Made by a program: the position numbers and the translations under genes. 64,000 nt of DNA from Sabethes cyaneus (Eukaryota; Arthropoda; Insecta; Diptera; Culicidae): contig NC_071354.1 in NCBI RefSeq assembly GCF_943734655.1, forward strand, positions 41,467,744 through 41,531,743. The letters are read 5' to 3'. Positions 1 to 10,012 of this stretch are shown here, one piece after another. A model generated the notes under the pieces. The model was not told the origin of the DNA. It made no database searches and saw nothing but the letters and a program-made list of their open reading frames with translations. Within the stretch, counting starts at the first letter, position 1; every line of letters begins with the position of its first letter.

Positions 1-2585
1 CCAAAGCGCTTTTGCATCATCTTTGCTATTGGCACCGTTAAATAGTATTATTCGGTACACTTATTTGCATTTGCTTCTTTACTATTTATCTTACAATTGG
101 GCATTTTTCGGTTTTTTTGCTAGCTTGTATGAAAGCGAATAAGAAAATTCCTCCCGTAAGCCGGTGAAAGACACCCACGTCTAGTGCATCTTTTTACAGC
201 AGTTTTAACTGCAAAAATTTGTTCACCAACATAAGGCAAAAATTCTTTGCCATTCGTTATTCTATCACCACCGTACGTGAGCCATTGCTAGACTTTTATT
301 GCTACCGACCACGCAGTATTTGTATAATTTATGAGCTCCTGATGCTACGTCGTAATCGTCCATTCAACCGCAGCCCGACCGATGTTAATAAGCTGCATAA
401 GTGCTTTCCTTTATCCTCACGATGAATGGCCAGTCCAGTATTAATCCTGTGGATATAATGCGAAGGCTGAGGAATGTTTTATTTACCTCTGCCAACGTTT
501 CTAGTTTAAAATCCTTTTTCATTACGTTAATAATAAACAGCTTCTAGCTGCGATCGTTCGTAGCTGTGAAAAGTCCGACAACTCGAATAACACCCTTATG
601 ACGGTTCGATCGCCAACTTAGTGATGAATATAACGCAGTACTCTTAATTAACGTTAATGAAGTGTGCTGAAACAAATATGAACAAGTTATAGTCTACAAC
701 TTACCGGTGTGTCGGGTCGGCGCTAGATTTAGACCCGACAGCCCGACGGTTGAAGCAGTCACCGATAGCCAAGCCCACCCAGAGAAAACAGTTTACCGAC
801 GTACACTTGTTTCGTCTAGTTCTGGCTGAGAAAATGAAGAGATTATCGTTTTATCTCTGTTTATGAATTCTTCAGTAACGTTTAGAAACGGTACCCGATG
901 ATAGTGGTTAAATAAATCTGAGTTTAAATGTGCTATTTTCTGACTTGTTGTTAATAATTCCCATATAGGGGAATGCCGTTGGAGTCAAAATAGGACAATC
1001 AGTTTTAGTGGTTGCAACATAATCTTGTTACAATTTTGTCATTGCATTCTGCTCGGGCAACTTTATCCTGCGTCTAGCAGAGAACACATGGATTGCCGCC
1101 AGTAGTTAGCAATACCGTGCGCCGCACGAAGAAAGTCCGAATGAAGAAGTTTAATTATAAATAAATAAAACTTTTTAATTAGCAAGCATTAACAGTCATT
1201 AGCTGTACCAATTTGTGATACATTGTTTTAGACGCATCCATAGAAGTACTTTTCCAAGCGATGATGCCGTTCTGCAACGTTCGTTGTCGGAATACCCAGT
1301 AAGTATCTGAATGAGGATTTCTACGAATTACACTGTTTACCCTCAAATAGATGAGCTATAAAAATATTAGATTCCAATTCATACTTCACGTAAAACCATC
1401 CAGAGCTTCAAGTTTTCCATGCATCCTTGTTCGTTCCTCTCATGTATCCTACGTCAAGGCGAAAAAAACAAAGCTTTATCGTTTCGGCAATCTTCTCCGA
1501 AAGCATCGCAAAACAACGTCTCATGTTGTCATTAATCCTTGCGCTTCTGCTCGAAAGGCATATCTGAAACCGTTGCAGAGACACACACAATTCCAGTTGT
1601 GCTGCAGCATTATTACCATTGTGCAAGATGCGAACAAAGACCGCCATCCTGCCGTCGCCGTCGCCGAAGTGTGAGACCGTATCTTCAGGGCGGAGCGGTG
1701 GTATCATAATCCGAATAATCCAAATAACATCGCTGACACTCGGAGAAACAGGACGAGGGCGTGCGATTTGGGTGTAAGTTGTGTGTTTTGCTTCTTCTGT
1801 GTCGTAAGACATCGTTTGTTTGCCAAACGTTTACGTGAACTTTTGTCTGCATTTGTAGAAAATAAGAAACCATCACAGGAATTCAGAGCATCGCACACCG
1901 GGAGGATATCCTTAATGAAATACGATGCCAACTCTGGTGTGCTGTTGTTGGTGCGAACAGAATCGAAAACACGCTCCGCTCCGGCGCGGTGCGGGGGCTG
2001 TCGGCAATTCAGAAGTTCTAATATTGGATATCCCTCGCCAGATGCCGTCCGATGAAGTGTTTCGATTACTGGAAATTAGAGAATGCCACACAGCGCTTGT
2101 TCGCGATGGGCGACATTGTTGCAGTGCAACGATCGAAAACTATTTCAGATAATAATAGTAATCTGATACTAGGGGTATTGTCCGCAATCAAAAATATGAA
2201 ATTTTTTATAAAAGAATATCGTGCAATGGTGCTTGACGGTCAAAAGTGCTCAGAAACTATTTTCCCATTTATTTCATACATGCCTTTGGACGGTTTTAAA
2301 TAGTCACATTTCAATTATTTCTTAGTTTCATTTGAATTTACTAGTTGGATATTATCTCAGACAAATAAACATAAGATAACAAAGAACAGAGCGAGGACTG
2401 TTATATCTGATTAACTTCAGCAACGTCTTTCCAATTCTTCATCAGTTTGGTTAACTGTATCGTATCGAGATTGCAGAAGGCTTAAATTAACGTAATTTAC
2501 ATTGATTTTGGTAACGTTTGACCAGCTCAATCATCGAACACTTTGACGGCTTTGTGCCCTCATAATATTTTATTGAGTGGGTAAA
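1..2585. other. No gene recognised; AT-rich host sequence
   Basis: Only short overlapping reading frames are present (the longest is 134 codons at 1408-1812, minus). None shows a domain I recognise. Codon patterns do not favour one frame, and overlapping frames occur on both strands between 1351 and 2303. Most likely intergenic or intronic. Confidence 0.5.
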
Positions 2586-2589
2586 TTCC

Positions 2590-2697
2590 TACTAAATTCC
2601 TACGGTCGAATACCAATTTCCATTTATTGAACAGATCGGGTGTACCACAGGGCGGCAATATGGGCCCAATCCTGTATTTGCTAATAGCTCGTGGCGT
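2590..2697 (+). pseudogene. Reverse transcriptase remnant (Jockey-like non-LTR)
   Basis: A short plus-strand translation reads SGVPQGGNMGPILYLLIA. This matches the conserved RT block 'GVPQGS.LGP.LF' found upstream of the catalytic YADD in non-LTR retrotransposons. No YADD or other RT block can be joined to it on either side, so this is a small fossil. The Jockey-like label is inferred from the single motif. Confidence 0.6.
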
Positions 2698-2699
2698 AA

Positions 2700-3238
2700 C
2701 TGTACTTCCTAATTTTATTAGTTATTTTATTACTGCTCGAAATTGATACTGATTAAGTGAACGTGAGTATGTTTTATGTTGCGACCCCAGAATGTCTTGA
2801 CCGTTCTCCACCAAACGTAGCACACATGTTCCTTGACATAACGGAATGAGCACTGGGTGGTTTACAAAGGGGGGTAGTGGTCCCCATCGAGGGGGTAGGT
2901 CCAAATAAGTAAAAAGAATTGCATTTCTCTTTCATTTAGACTGATTGTAGTTGTGCAAATGATTGGAAGACAAGAAGGGGGGTTCCACCGAAAAAGCATC
3001 TGTGGATGAAAAGCTTTGTTTCGCTTCCGTTTCCAGAGAGCAAACAGATGCATAATTGGCTACGTGATAGAAGGGGAAGCTGGCTGGGAGCAATCCAACA
3101 GGAGGAAAAATGGGGAAAGTGACTATGAATCTATGTTCCACCATAACTCTGGAACGTCTGGAAAGTTCATCATCAAACGTGGCAGTTATACAAATTGCTG
3201 GACGACAAGAGGGGATTTCATAAAGGGGAAATAGGGTG
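2700..3238. repeat. Probable degenerate interspersed repeat
   Basis: The stretch at 3133-3160 (CTATGTTCCACCATAACTCT) resembles 8085-8105 (GTATGTTCCGCCATAACTCC), which suggests both belong to one dispersed repeat. G-runs at 2869-2900 and 2970-2985 recall the G/C-run modules of the repeat at 50.4 kb. Ends were not found. Two opposed frames of 72 and 103 codons are probably chance. Confidence 0.35.
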
Positions 3239-4790
3239 GCCACCCAAGTAACAATCCAATAGCAAATTGGTCTTATGCATTTCTTATAGTAGTTTTATCA
3301 GAGCATTGCAAAATCTATCAGATTTTATAATGTTTTTCCTCAAGTAAATGTTATCTTATTTGATTAACATTTCTGAAGTATGATTGAAGCAGACTTGAAG
3401 AAACACGCATAAAACTGAAATGTCAATAAGTTCAATTCACCTTATAAGTGGTTTTAAAGGATACTTGATTTCTGCTCAAAAACGACGCTCCTTAAAACCT
3501 AGCAATAGTTTTGACAAAAATTTATGACATTCTTCTGCAAGATTGGTTTGTCTTAACAATGCTACCATAAACCGTCTTAAACCGTATATTCTTGTAAGAG
3601 AAATCATACTCTGAAGAAAGAACATTCGAGCGTAAACAACTGATCTGTCAAAATGAGCATCTGAACCGGGAGAAAATTGAACAAATATGGATCTTTTAAT
3701 CGAAACTTTAGCAAGATTTCATATGAAAAATCAGCGAAATCAAAAAACAATGAAGATTTCCAAATGAGCTGAGGAAGGACTATGCCGGAGATGATGCATC
3801 AATGGGAGATTTGTATGTTATTAGAAAATATGGTTCGATTGTATTCTGGCGGAGGCGGTGCCGGTGCCGGTTTGTAGCGTTGTTTGTATTTTTTAAACTG
3901 AATATAGAGGTCATTAGCCGGTGTTGGGAAAATGTTCGAAGGGGTTGAAGCATATTTTTTTTAAAGACGGTTGTAACGACAAAGCATATAAAAATTTTGC
4001 AGATTAAACTTTACGCATGGAACTGCCGTGCAGCCCTATTTTTAATTTTTAAAATCAATTTATATGGGTAATCATAATGACTGCTGTACTTAAAAAATAT
4101 TAAACTCAATATAAGTAGGTGAACCACCAGCACAAAAAACATCTTACATTGACACTTTGTTGACGTTTTCTTTGTTTATACGAGAATGATTATCTTGCAA
4201 AAATCTTGGTCCCCTTAAGTAATTCAAACAATTCTTGTTCAAGCACAACTTGTCTTCTTCAAGAATGCAATAAGTATAGATGAACTTATCGATCTCTTGG
4301 AAAATGTTTCTTTGTCTTGTGCAAGAAATGTTAGTCTAATAAGCGCTTTCAGGTTGATTTAGATAAAACCATTGAAAAAATGGCGAACAGGACTGTTTTG
4401 ATTACTTTTGAAATTCTAGTCAATTGCATATGGGCGTTTATAAATATGTTGTTATGGAATACCATAAGTGATCTTATCTTTTTAAATAAATGTTCGGACA
4501 CTTAAAAGACTTTTTGCCGCAATTTGTTAAAAATTTGGTAGCTGTCAACTTCTTCATGAAATTATTGAATTTTTTTTTATTAATTAAATTTTTTAATAAT
4601 CTAGCGAACATAATCGGCGCGTTAAAATTTTCTAACTTTCATATCACAAAACATCGACAAACTGAGGGTGACATGAAAAATTTCTCATTAATTGACAACA
4701 AAGCAGCTGCTTTTATTTTCAATTTTCATTTATATCCATTTTGGAAAAGCAATGTCTGTGAATGCTTTTTCTCTTATAGCTTTTAGTCAA
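3239..4790. other. AT-rich sequence, no gene; one MITE-like end
   Basis: At 3242-3256 the sequence CCCAAGTAACAATCC matches the terminal motif of the small MITEs at 5722 and 15116, but I found no matching inverted end nearby. The rest is AT-rich with no recognisable coding content. Confidence 0.4.
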
Positions 4791-4793
4791 TTT

Positions 4794-5168
4794 AACCGTT
4801 ATGTGTTCGACAAAAAAAACACCTTTAAGAGCTCGACAAGGGTACCCGGGTACCCACAAATTGAAACGCTTGTAACTTTGGCAATATTTAACCGATTTGG
4901 ATCATCTTACCACCTAAAGATTCAGGAATTTATCCACTTTCAGTGGGGTTGCAACAGAACCGGAAGTGGTCCATCTGGTTCCCGGAAATCCGGTATTCTA
5001 CAGTATTCTACGGTAGTGCTACATGAAAACTTATTTTATAAAAAGTTGTAATTTAGCTAGTTCTGAGATGTCACAGGGTTTCAGTATCCTGGATCGAAGA
5101 AAACTTTAGAATTTCTTACTTTGAAATCTGAAAAGGTACCCGGGTACCCTGTCGAATACATAACAGTT
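4794..5168. mobile_element. 375-bp MITE-like element with palindromic subterminal GGTACC blocks
   Basis: The left end AACCGTTATGTGTTCGACA and the inverted right end AACTGTTATGTATTCGACA match at 17 of 19 bases. Each end carries a self-palindromic block just inside it: GGGTACCCGGGTACCC at 4840-4855 and its near-identical partner at 5135-5149. There is no transposase. A target duplication could not be set with certainty. The layout is typical of a non-autonomous DNA transposon. Confidence 0.65.
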
Positions 5169-5720
5169 AAAAAAATTAAGACTGTGAACAGTGTATGATG
5201 TCTTGCAAGTGTTCTTTGAGGCGACAACCATAAAATCATCAACACTTGTGGTGGTTTTCTTTTAGTTTCAACCGACTCTTGGAAGTCACTATAAATACAT
5301 ATCGTTAAGAATTACAAGTTTTAAAAGGACCTTTAGAAATATTCTTGAGAACCTTCTTTAGTATGGGCCTCCCCAGATTTATAAGGGTTTTATGGCTGTT
5401 TTATCACAGTTTGTAGAATTGCAAGTTTTATATTCGGTTTTAAGGAGCAAATGCTGGAAACCTCTTCAAGTGCATCTTAAAATTGAATTTGTTACTTGGG
5501 CAAGGGGGAGGTTCAAAAACGTCAAAAAGGCTTTCTTTCCCATCACAGCGATGACGCAAAAGAAAACAGATTATCATGTGGCTGGGGACAACAGGAGTAG
5601 GAGATGACAAAGGGTGGACACATTCAAATTGTTTCTTACATTAGGAGAATTTTCGTTACAATAACAGATACACAAGTGACTGAGAGATAAAGAGGCCCCG
5701 AGTAATATCGAGCAATCAGC
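5169..5720. other. No gene recognised
   Basis: AT-rich sequence with only short frames (for example 71 codons at 5392-5607) and no domain or repeat that I recognise. Confidence 0.4.
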
Positions 5721-5721
5721 T

Positions 5722-5834
5722 ATCCCAAGTAACAATTTGGGTTTTATTACACCCTTATGATGGTATTTAAGACAAAAAATGGTCTTGAAGTCCACCATAA
5801 GAGTACAATAAAACTCACATTGTTGCTTGGGATC
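5722..5834. mobile_element. Small MITE, TIR ATCCCAAGTAACAA
   Basis: The left end reads ATCCCAAGTAACAATTTG. The inverted right end reads ATCCCAAGCAACAATGTG. The similarity continues inward through GTTTTATT and CTTATG on both arms, so almost the whole 113 bp can fold back. The same end motif bounds the element at 15116-15237 and occurs alone at 3242. Confidence 0.7.
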
Positions 5835-6085
5835 TATACCTATAGAAATGGATTTCATCTGTCGGTATGTTCCTTAAAGAATCAAAAACTACTAAACCGA
5901 TCGGCGTGAAAATTTGCATCTAAGGGTTTTTGGGTCCGGGGAAGGTACTTATGATGGGTAGAGACCCCTCTTCCTAAGAGGGGGGCTCCCATACAAATGA
6001 AACACAAATTTCTGCATAACTATAGAACTAATCAAACAAATGGAACCAAATTTGGCATGTAGGGAATTTGAGTGGCAAGAAGTTG
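5831..6085 (-). repeat. 3' part of the GCTGACCCGAC repeat family (inverted)
   Basis: On the minus strand this ends with the same terminus as the copies at 16266-17273 and 50405-54592. Reading inward from 5831 it shows ATCTATACCTATAGAAAT, then a decayed CTGTC block, the 'GATCGGTTTAGTAG' segment, and one G-run/C-run module with the 'CAAATTTGGCATGT' core. It is a truncated, diverged copy. Confidence 0.7.
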
Positions 6086-6501
6086 CAACTAAATCAAGGG
6101 GGTGCTAATAAATCGTATTTGATGCGAAAAATTGGCATATCCGTACTATTTTGTAGGCGTTATACGTGATTACAAATAATTTTGAGCGTTACGACTATGT
6201 AAGTATTTATATACGATAATATCCGATTAAGCGCGAGTCGCCCCGTACTACTATACGATTTTGTGCTGAAAATCGTATGTGTGTCAGTTATTATCATTAT
6301 ATACGATAGAGAATCAACTTGTTACCACTTTATCCAGTTTTAGCTACGATTTAGAGTTTATTAGGAGATATTTACGATAATTTTCGTACTGTGACATACG
6401 AGTTTGTGCTAGCTGGGTTGCATCCAAAATTCTGTTCAAATTCTTTGTGTCGATAATTAGCTGCAAATCAGCATTGCCAGCAATATAAGAAGGTTAGTAG
6501 T
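6086..6501. other. AT-rich sequence with repeated TACGA words; no gene
   Basis: The words ATACGA, TACGATTT and CGTA recur across about 330 bp, possibly a decayed MITE. The ends around 6107 and 6410 are only weakly inverted. No coding content is seen. Confidence 0.35.
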
Positions 6502-6513
6502 AAAGTAGCTGTA

Positions 6514-6514
<1 letters not shown>
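6502..6514. repeat. Target-site duplication, left copy
   Basis: AAAGTAGCTGTAT is repeated exactly at 7786-7798. The two copies flank the deleted RTE element and define its ends. Confidence 0.9.
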
Positions 6515-6552
<38 letters not shown>

Positions 6553-7785
6553 ATTGGCCTAACGTCTTATGACAAGGCCTGCGCAGTATAATTTCTCCAT
6601 CTGTTTCGGTCCATGGCAACTGATCTCCAATTCCGCGGGCACCCAGTGCTCGCCAGATCTCGCTCCACCTGGTCTTGCCACCTCGCTCGCTGGGCCCCTC
6701 TTCGTCTTGTTCCTACCGGATTTGATACGAAAATCGTTTTTGCAGGATAGTTGTCCGGCATTCTAGCAACATATCCTGCCCAACGTATCCGTCCAGCTTT
6801 AACCACTTTCTGAATACTTGGTTCGCCGTAGAGACGCGCGAGCTCGTGGTTCATGCTTCGCCTCCATACACCGTTCTCTTGCACTCCGCCAAAGATGGTT
6901 CTTAGCACCCGCCGTTCGAAAACTCCGAGTGCTCGTAGGTCCTCTTCTAACAGTGTCCACGTTTCGTACCCGTAGAGGACAACCGGTCTAATTAGCGTTT
7001 TGTACAGTGTGCACTTTGTACGAGGGCGCAAATTGTTCGACCGCAAGTGTTTGTGGAGTCCGTAGTAGGCCCGACTTCCGCTGATAATACGTCTTTTAAT
7101 CTCACGGCTGGTATTGTTGTCCTCTGTTGCCAGTGAGCCAAGGTATACGAACTCGTCGACTCATTCGGGGGTTGATCGGCCACCATCCGATCACCCGCTT
7201 CTGCATCTCGCCCATCACTATAAAAGCTGTGCCCAGCTCGTGTGTATTGCCGCAGCTCTGGTAGATGGTATGACCATCTCTATACGTACGTACCATCGTT
7301 CCTTTCCAGCATACCTCCTGCAGCGCTACGATGTCGAACTTGCGGCTCTTCACTTCTTTAGAAAGCACGTGGGTACTTCCGAGGAAATTTAGAGACCGAC
7401 AGTTCCATGTTCCTAATTTCCAATCGTTAGTCCGTTTTCGTCGCCTGGGTCTTTGCCGATTGTTCCGATTAGTTATTATTATTACTTACGGAGTCCATTG
7501 CTTTGGTTTTTTTAGTGGTTCAGGCTTGCAAAGCCCGCAACCAACCCCACAGTATCGCCGGAGGGCCAACGTAGCTCGAAGGAGCCCTCCTCCCCTGTCA
7601 GCATACGACCTTGGTTTCCACCGGGGTTGGTTACCCGATCTCCACCGAGGTTGCTCGTATCCCGGCTGGTACCACGAGGAGGTAGGGATAGGAGTTGCTA
7701 GGTAAGAGGCTGTGAACTGTGGGGTCTATTTTACGCCCAGTGCACAAGGCACCGATGGTATGCATTACCAAGCCGTTTACCAGCC
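6515..7785 (-). mobile_element. Internally deleted RTE-type retrotransposon (copy 1)
   Basis: This is a short version of the intact element at 29308-32611. The 3' end carries about nine TACT units (6515-6552; TAAG-type tail on the minus strand). The sequence then follows the intact copy, with about nine differences in the first 235 aligned bases by eye, up to about 7161. There it jumps about 2.05 kb, from intact-copy position ~29932 to ~31984, and continues to the same 5' terminus ending in TTACCAG. Both termini and a perfect 13-bp TSD remain, so the insertion was full-ended. The deletion removes the end of the endonuclease and nearly all of the RT. Confidence 0.93.
6567..7498 (-). pseudogene. 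Deleted RTE endonuclease/RT ORF
   Basis: The minus strand starts at the position equivalent to the intact copy's ATG (ATG complement at 7496-7498). It keeps the endonuclease motif QEVCW and runs to residues 'INPRM'. There it is fused out of frame to the sequence equivalent to the intact copy's residues near 'DEFVYLG', followed by the C-terminal 159 codons ending YTAQALS. A 2-bp difference near 7470 also breaks the N-terminal frame. The catalytic GDCNAQ, SDH, RT and FADD motifs are lost. It cannot make a working enzyme but keeps the 3' end that an RTE reverse transcriptase could recognise in trans. Confidence 0.9.
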
Positions 7786-7798
7786 AAAGTAGCTGTAT
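7786..7798. repeat. Target-site duplication, right copy
   Basis: Exact repeat of 6502-6514 (AAAGTAGCTGTAT). Confidence 0.9.
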
Positions 7799-7939
7799 AT
7801 TTTGCCAAAATAGCATTTAAAGCGACTTAAACGCTTATTGGCTTGCATTTGAATAGCATTGATGATGCTTATTGGTTACCTGGTATGCTTTCATAGTTAC
7901 GTAACTGCCAAAATGAATCATCTAAGGTTGAACTCCTCA

Positions 7940-8045
7940 GAAAGTTGCGAAACTCGAGATTGTGACAAAGATCATCCAAGATTCATGATTTATGTATAAC
8001 ACAGTTTAATTTGTGGCAATACGAAGTTTGTCGGGTCAGCTAGTA
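7940..8045 (-). repeat. 5' end of the GCTGACCCGAC repeat family (inverted)
   Basis: On the minus strand the terminus reads ACTAGCTGACCCGACAAACT, as at 16268 and 50406. It continues with the 'TTTGTCACAATCTCGAG' segment seen at 50485. Together with the inverted 3' part at 5831-6085, it may be one old element split by later insertions, including the RTE copy. Confidence 0.7.
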
Positions 8046-8059
8046 AATATATAAAAGTT

Positions 8060-8370
8060 ATCTTGAGTGTGTATGTATGTTCCGCCATAACTCCGAAACA
8101 CCTGAACGGTTCTTCATTGAACTTGGTACGCATATCACAAAATACAATCGCGGACAAGACACGAAGGTTATAACTTCTTGAAAACGTCAAGAAAATTAAA
8201 TTATTTTATTTAATTTTTATTTTACACCGCCTTTAATTACAAAATCGTACAGACTGAATATACTTATAAAATAACTACTTAACTACTTATAAACTAAATT
8301 AATAAACTGTTGCACTATGTGCATTTTATGAATCGTTTTTAAAAAAACTGATTTTGACATGTCGAAGTCG
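8060..8370. other. No gene; repeat-like segment
   Basis: The 8085-8105 word TATGTTCCGCCATAACTCC is shared with 3133-3160. The rest (8190-8330) is AT-rich with no features that I recognise. Confidence 0.35.
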
Positions 8371-8450
8371 AAAATGTCAATGTCCACGCTTGTCCACGAA
8401 AGGGGGGGAGGGGGTAAAGAAAATGTCCACGTGGACAAGCGACATTTTTT
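8371..8450. repeat. Short inverted repeat with GTCCACG arms
   Basis: AAAATGTC...GCTTGTCCACG (8371-8398) is inverted as CGTGGACAAGCGACATTTT (8430-8448) around a G-rich loop. This may be a decayed transposon end or a small hairpin. Confidence 0.55.
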
Positions 8451-8619
8451 GCAATAAATAGAATTTCAATTTGTGCCTTTTGAATTAATTAAAATTAGGT
8501 CACGACGTGTATTGTACTTTGCCTTACAATCAAATGCAGCTCGCCATGAAAAAGAAAATCTTTTGACAACGTATTTGAAAAATAACTCGTCTTCTTAAAA
8601 TTTCACGAACCACAACGGA

Positions 8620-8924
8620 GAGGTCTTGTGATGTGTTAAAGTCAGCGACCAAGCTAAGGTACTCTGGTTGGACAGGGGTTGAAGCAGATGAATCTTCAAG
8701 CGAAGATCAAGCTGGAACAGGCTTTCCTGTAGTCCATCATTTATTGGCAGTGGACAAGATTAGCATGGATAGAAGAACTAGATCTAGATAACATACCTAG
8801 TTTAGTTTGTTAGAGTACAGGACAATTGCAGGGCCAGTTGCTACGATGCTATTGACTCTAACAGCCTCTTCCAACCGAGATTCGAACATACGACAACTGG
8901 TTTATTAGCCCATCCATTCTATAT
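8620..8924 (-). mobile_element. tRNA-derived SINE
   Basis: Read on the minus strand from about 8920, there is an A-box-like TGGGCTAATAAACCAG (complement of 8897-8912). A B-box GTTCGAATCTC (complement of 8877-8887) follows at the spacing usual for a tRNA promoter. A body with the word GCCCTGCAATTGTCCTGTAC comes next, which I recall from mosquito SINEs; no database check was possible. The 3' end near 8620 is not sharply defined. Confidence 0.65.
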
Positions 8925-9109
8925 ATAAAAGTTTCATGATAGGGTTTTATTCGTTCGTTGAGTTATTACCGAGACACTAGCCACCAATGATGGTCTCGTG
9001 TCTTGAAGTACGTCTTACGGTAAGGTTTGGGATCGGTTGTCATTCAAAAAACTCGGAAAATGCGAGCGTCACTTAAAAATGAAGGAATTTGAGAGCTAAT
9101 CGCTTAGCG

Positions 9110-9190
9110 CAGTGATGGCTAAACTGCGGCCCGTGGGCCGCATATGGCCCTTTGAAATAATTCGTGCGGCCCGCGGACTGATTTGAAAGA
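9110..9190 (+). mobile_element. Lone hAT-type transposon end
   Basis: CAGTGATGGCTAAACTGCGG followed by CCCGTGGGCCGCAT and a second CGGCCCGCGG block is the terminal sequence style of Charlie/SPIN-like hAT elements (CAGTG start, then GCGGCCCG...GGGCCGC). No inverted partner is found within the next few kb. A weak GCGGCCCG at 9371 may be a decayed piece. Probably a truncated element. Confidence 0.6.
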
Positions 9191-9576
9191 TGGTGAAATT
9201 ATGAGAAATTTTTTTGATGACATAGGAGTCCCTCAGTTTAGTCGTAATGCCTCGTGTGTTGTGAATCTGAATGCTTTCCGGTTTAAATCTTGTGGTGATT
9301 CCTAGAAAATGGTTTTTGCTGTCGCATATTTTACATTTTGTTATGCACAGGAATGACCAGAGATTATTGCGGCCCGATTCCCGATCGATTTTCTATTTTT
9401 TTTTGCATCAATCGATTGGAAATTTTTCTACGGATCCTCACCAATAAAGAATATTATTCATTTTTAAGTACGCACTATTGAAAAATTGGAAATAATGAAG
9501 CACTGTCCAACTGGAAATACTTACTTTGTGATTGGTTGGAAAAGATGCCATCATAAATTTAACGAATTTTCAGAAA
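9191..9576. other. No gene recognised
   Basis: AT-rich. It may be the interior of the decayed hAT copy whose end lies at 9110. No coding motif is seen. Confidence 0.35.
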
Positions 9577-10012
9577 GAAGTGACAAAATCTCCCCGTCCC
9601 AACAGGTCGACGATTCTTTGTGACGATTGAACCTAGTCCAATTTGATATCTGTGCTTGGTAAGTTAGCCAGAACAAATGACAAAGTCTCCTCGTTGCAAT
9701 AAGATTTGTTACGACCGCGATTAAACGTAGACCAATTTGATGTCCTTGCTTGGCAAGTACGCCAGAAAGAAACCCTCATTCTGTATAACTGGTCTTTATG
9801 TTGGTCGACTTGTTTCGAACGATTTGTTTTGCCCATTTGATTTTACTGGCGGATTGAAGAATACCATCCAGTTTCGTTCGAAAAACCCAACCGTTCGAAA
9901 TATAGAATAGGGGTGAGAGTGACAAAGTCGTCTCGTGCCAACAAAACACCTTACGATCGTGATTTAACCTAGACCAATTTGGTTAGAGAAGAGTGCCAGA
10001 AAAAATGACAAA
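9577..10012. repeat. Minisatellite-like array, about 95-bp unit
   Basis: Three diverged units (about 9577-9670, 9671-9770 and 9914-10010) share GTGACAAA(G/A)TC, TTACGA(C/T)CG(C/T)GATT, CTAGACCAATTTG and GCCAGAAA in the same order. A non-repeated 140-bp piece lies between units two and three. Confidence 0.65.

Noticed and set aside
705..760. Hairpin TCGGGTC...GACCCGA as a terminator or regulatory RNA
   Set aside because: Short stem with no context in a eukaryotic genome; likely chance or a decayed repeat end.
1351..1812. Opposed frames of 107 and 134 codons as a small gene
   Set aside because: Both strands open over the same interval and neither protein shows a recognisable motif or signal peptide.
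6107..6410. MITE bounded by weak inverted ends GTGCTAATAAATCG and CTAGCACAAACTCG
   Set aside because: Only partial matches with gaps and no target duplication; kept as unassigned.
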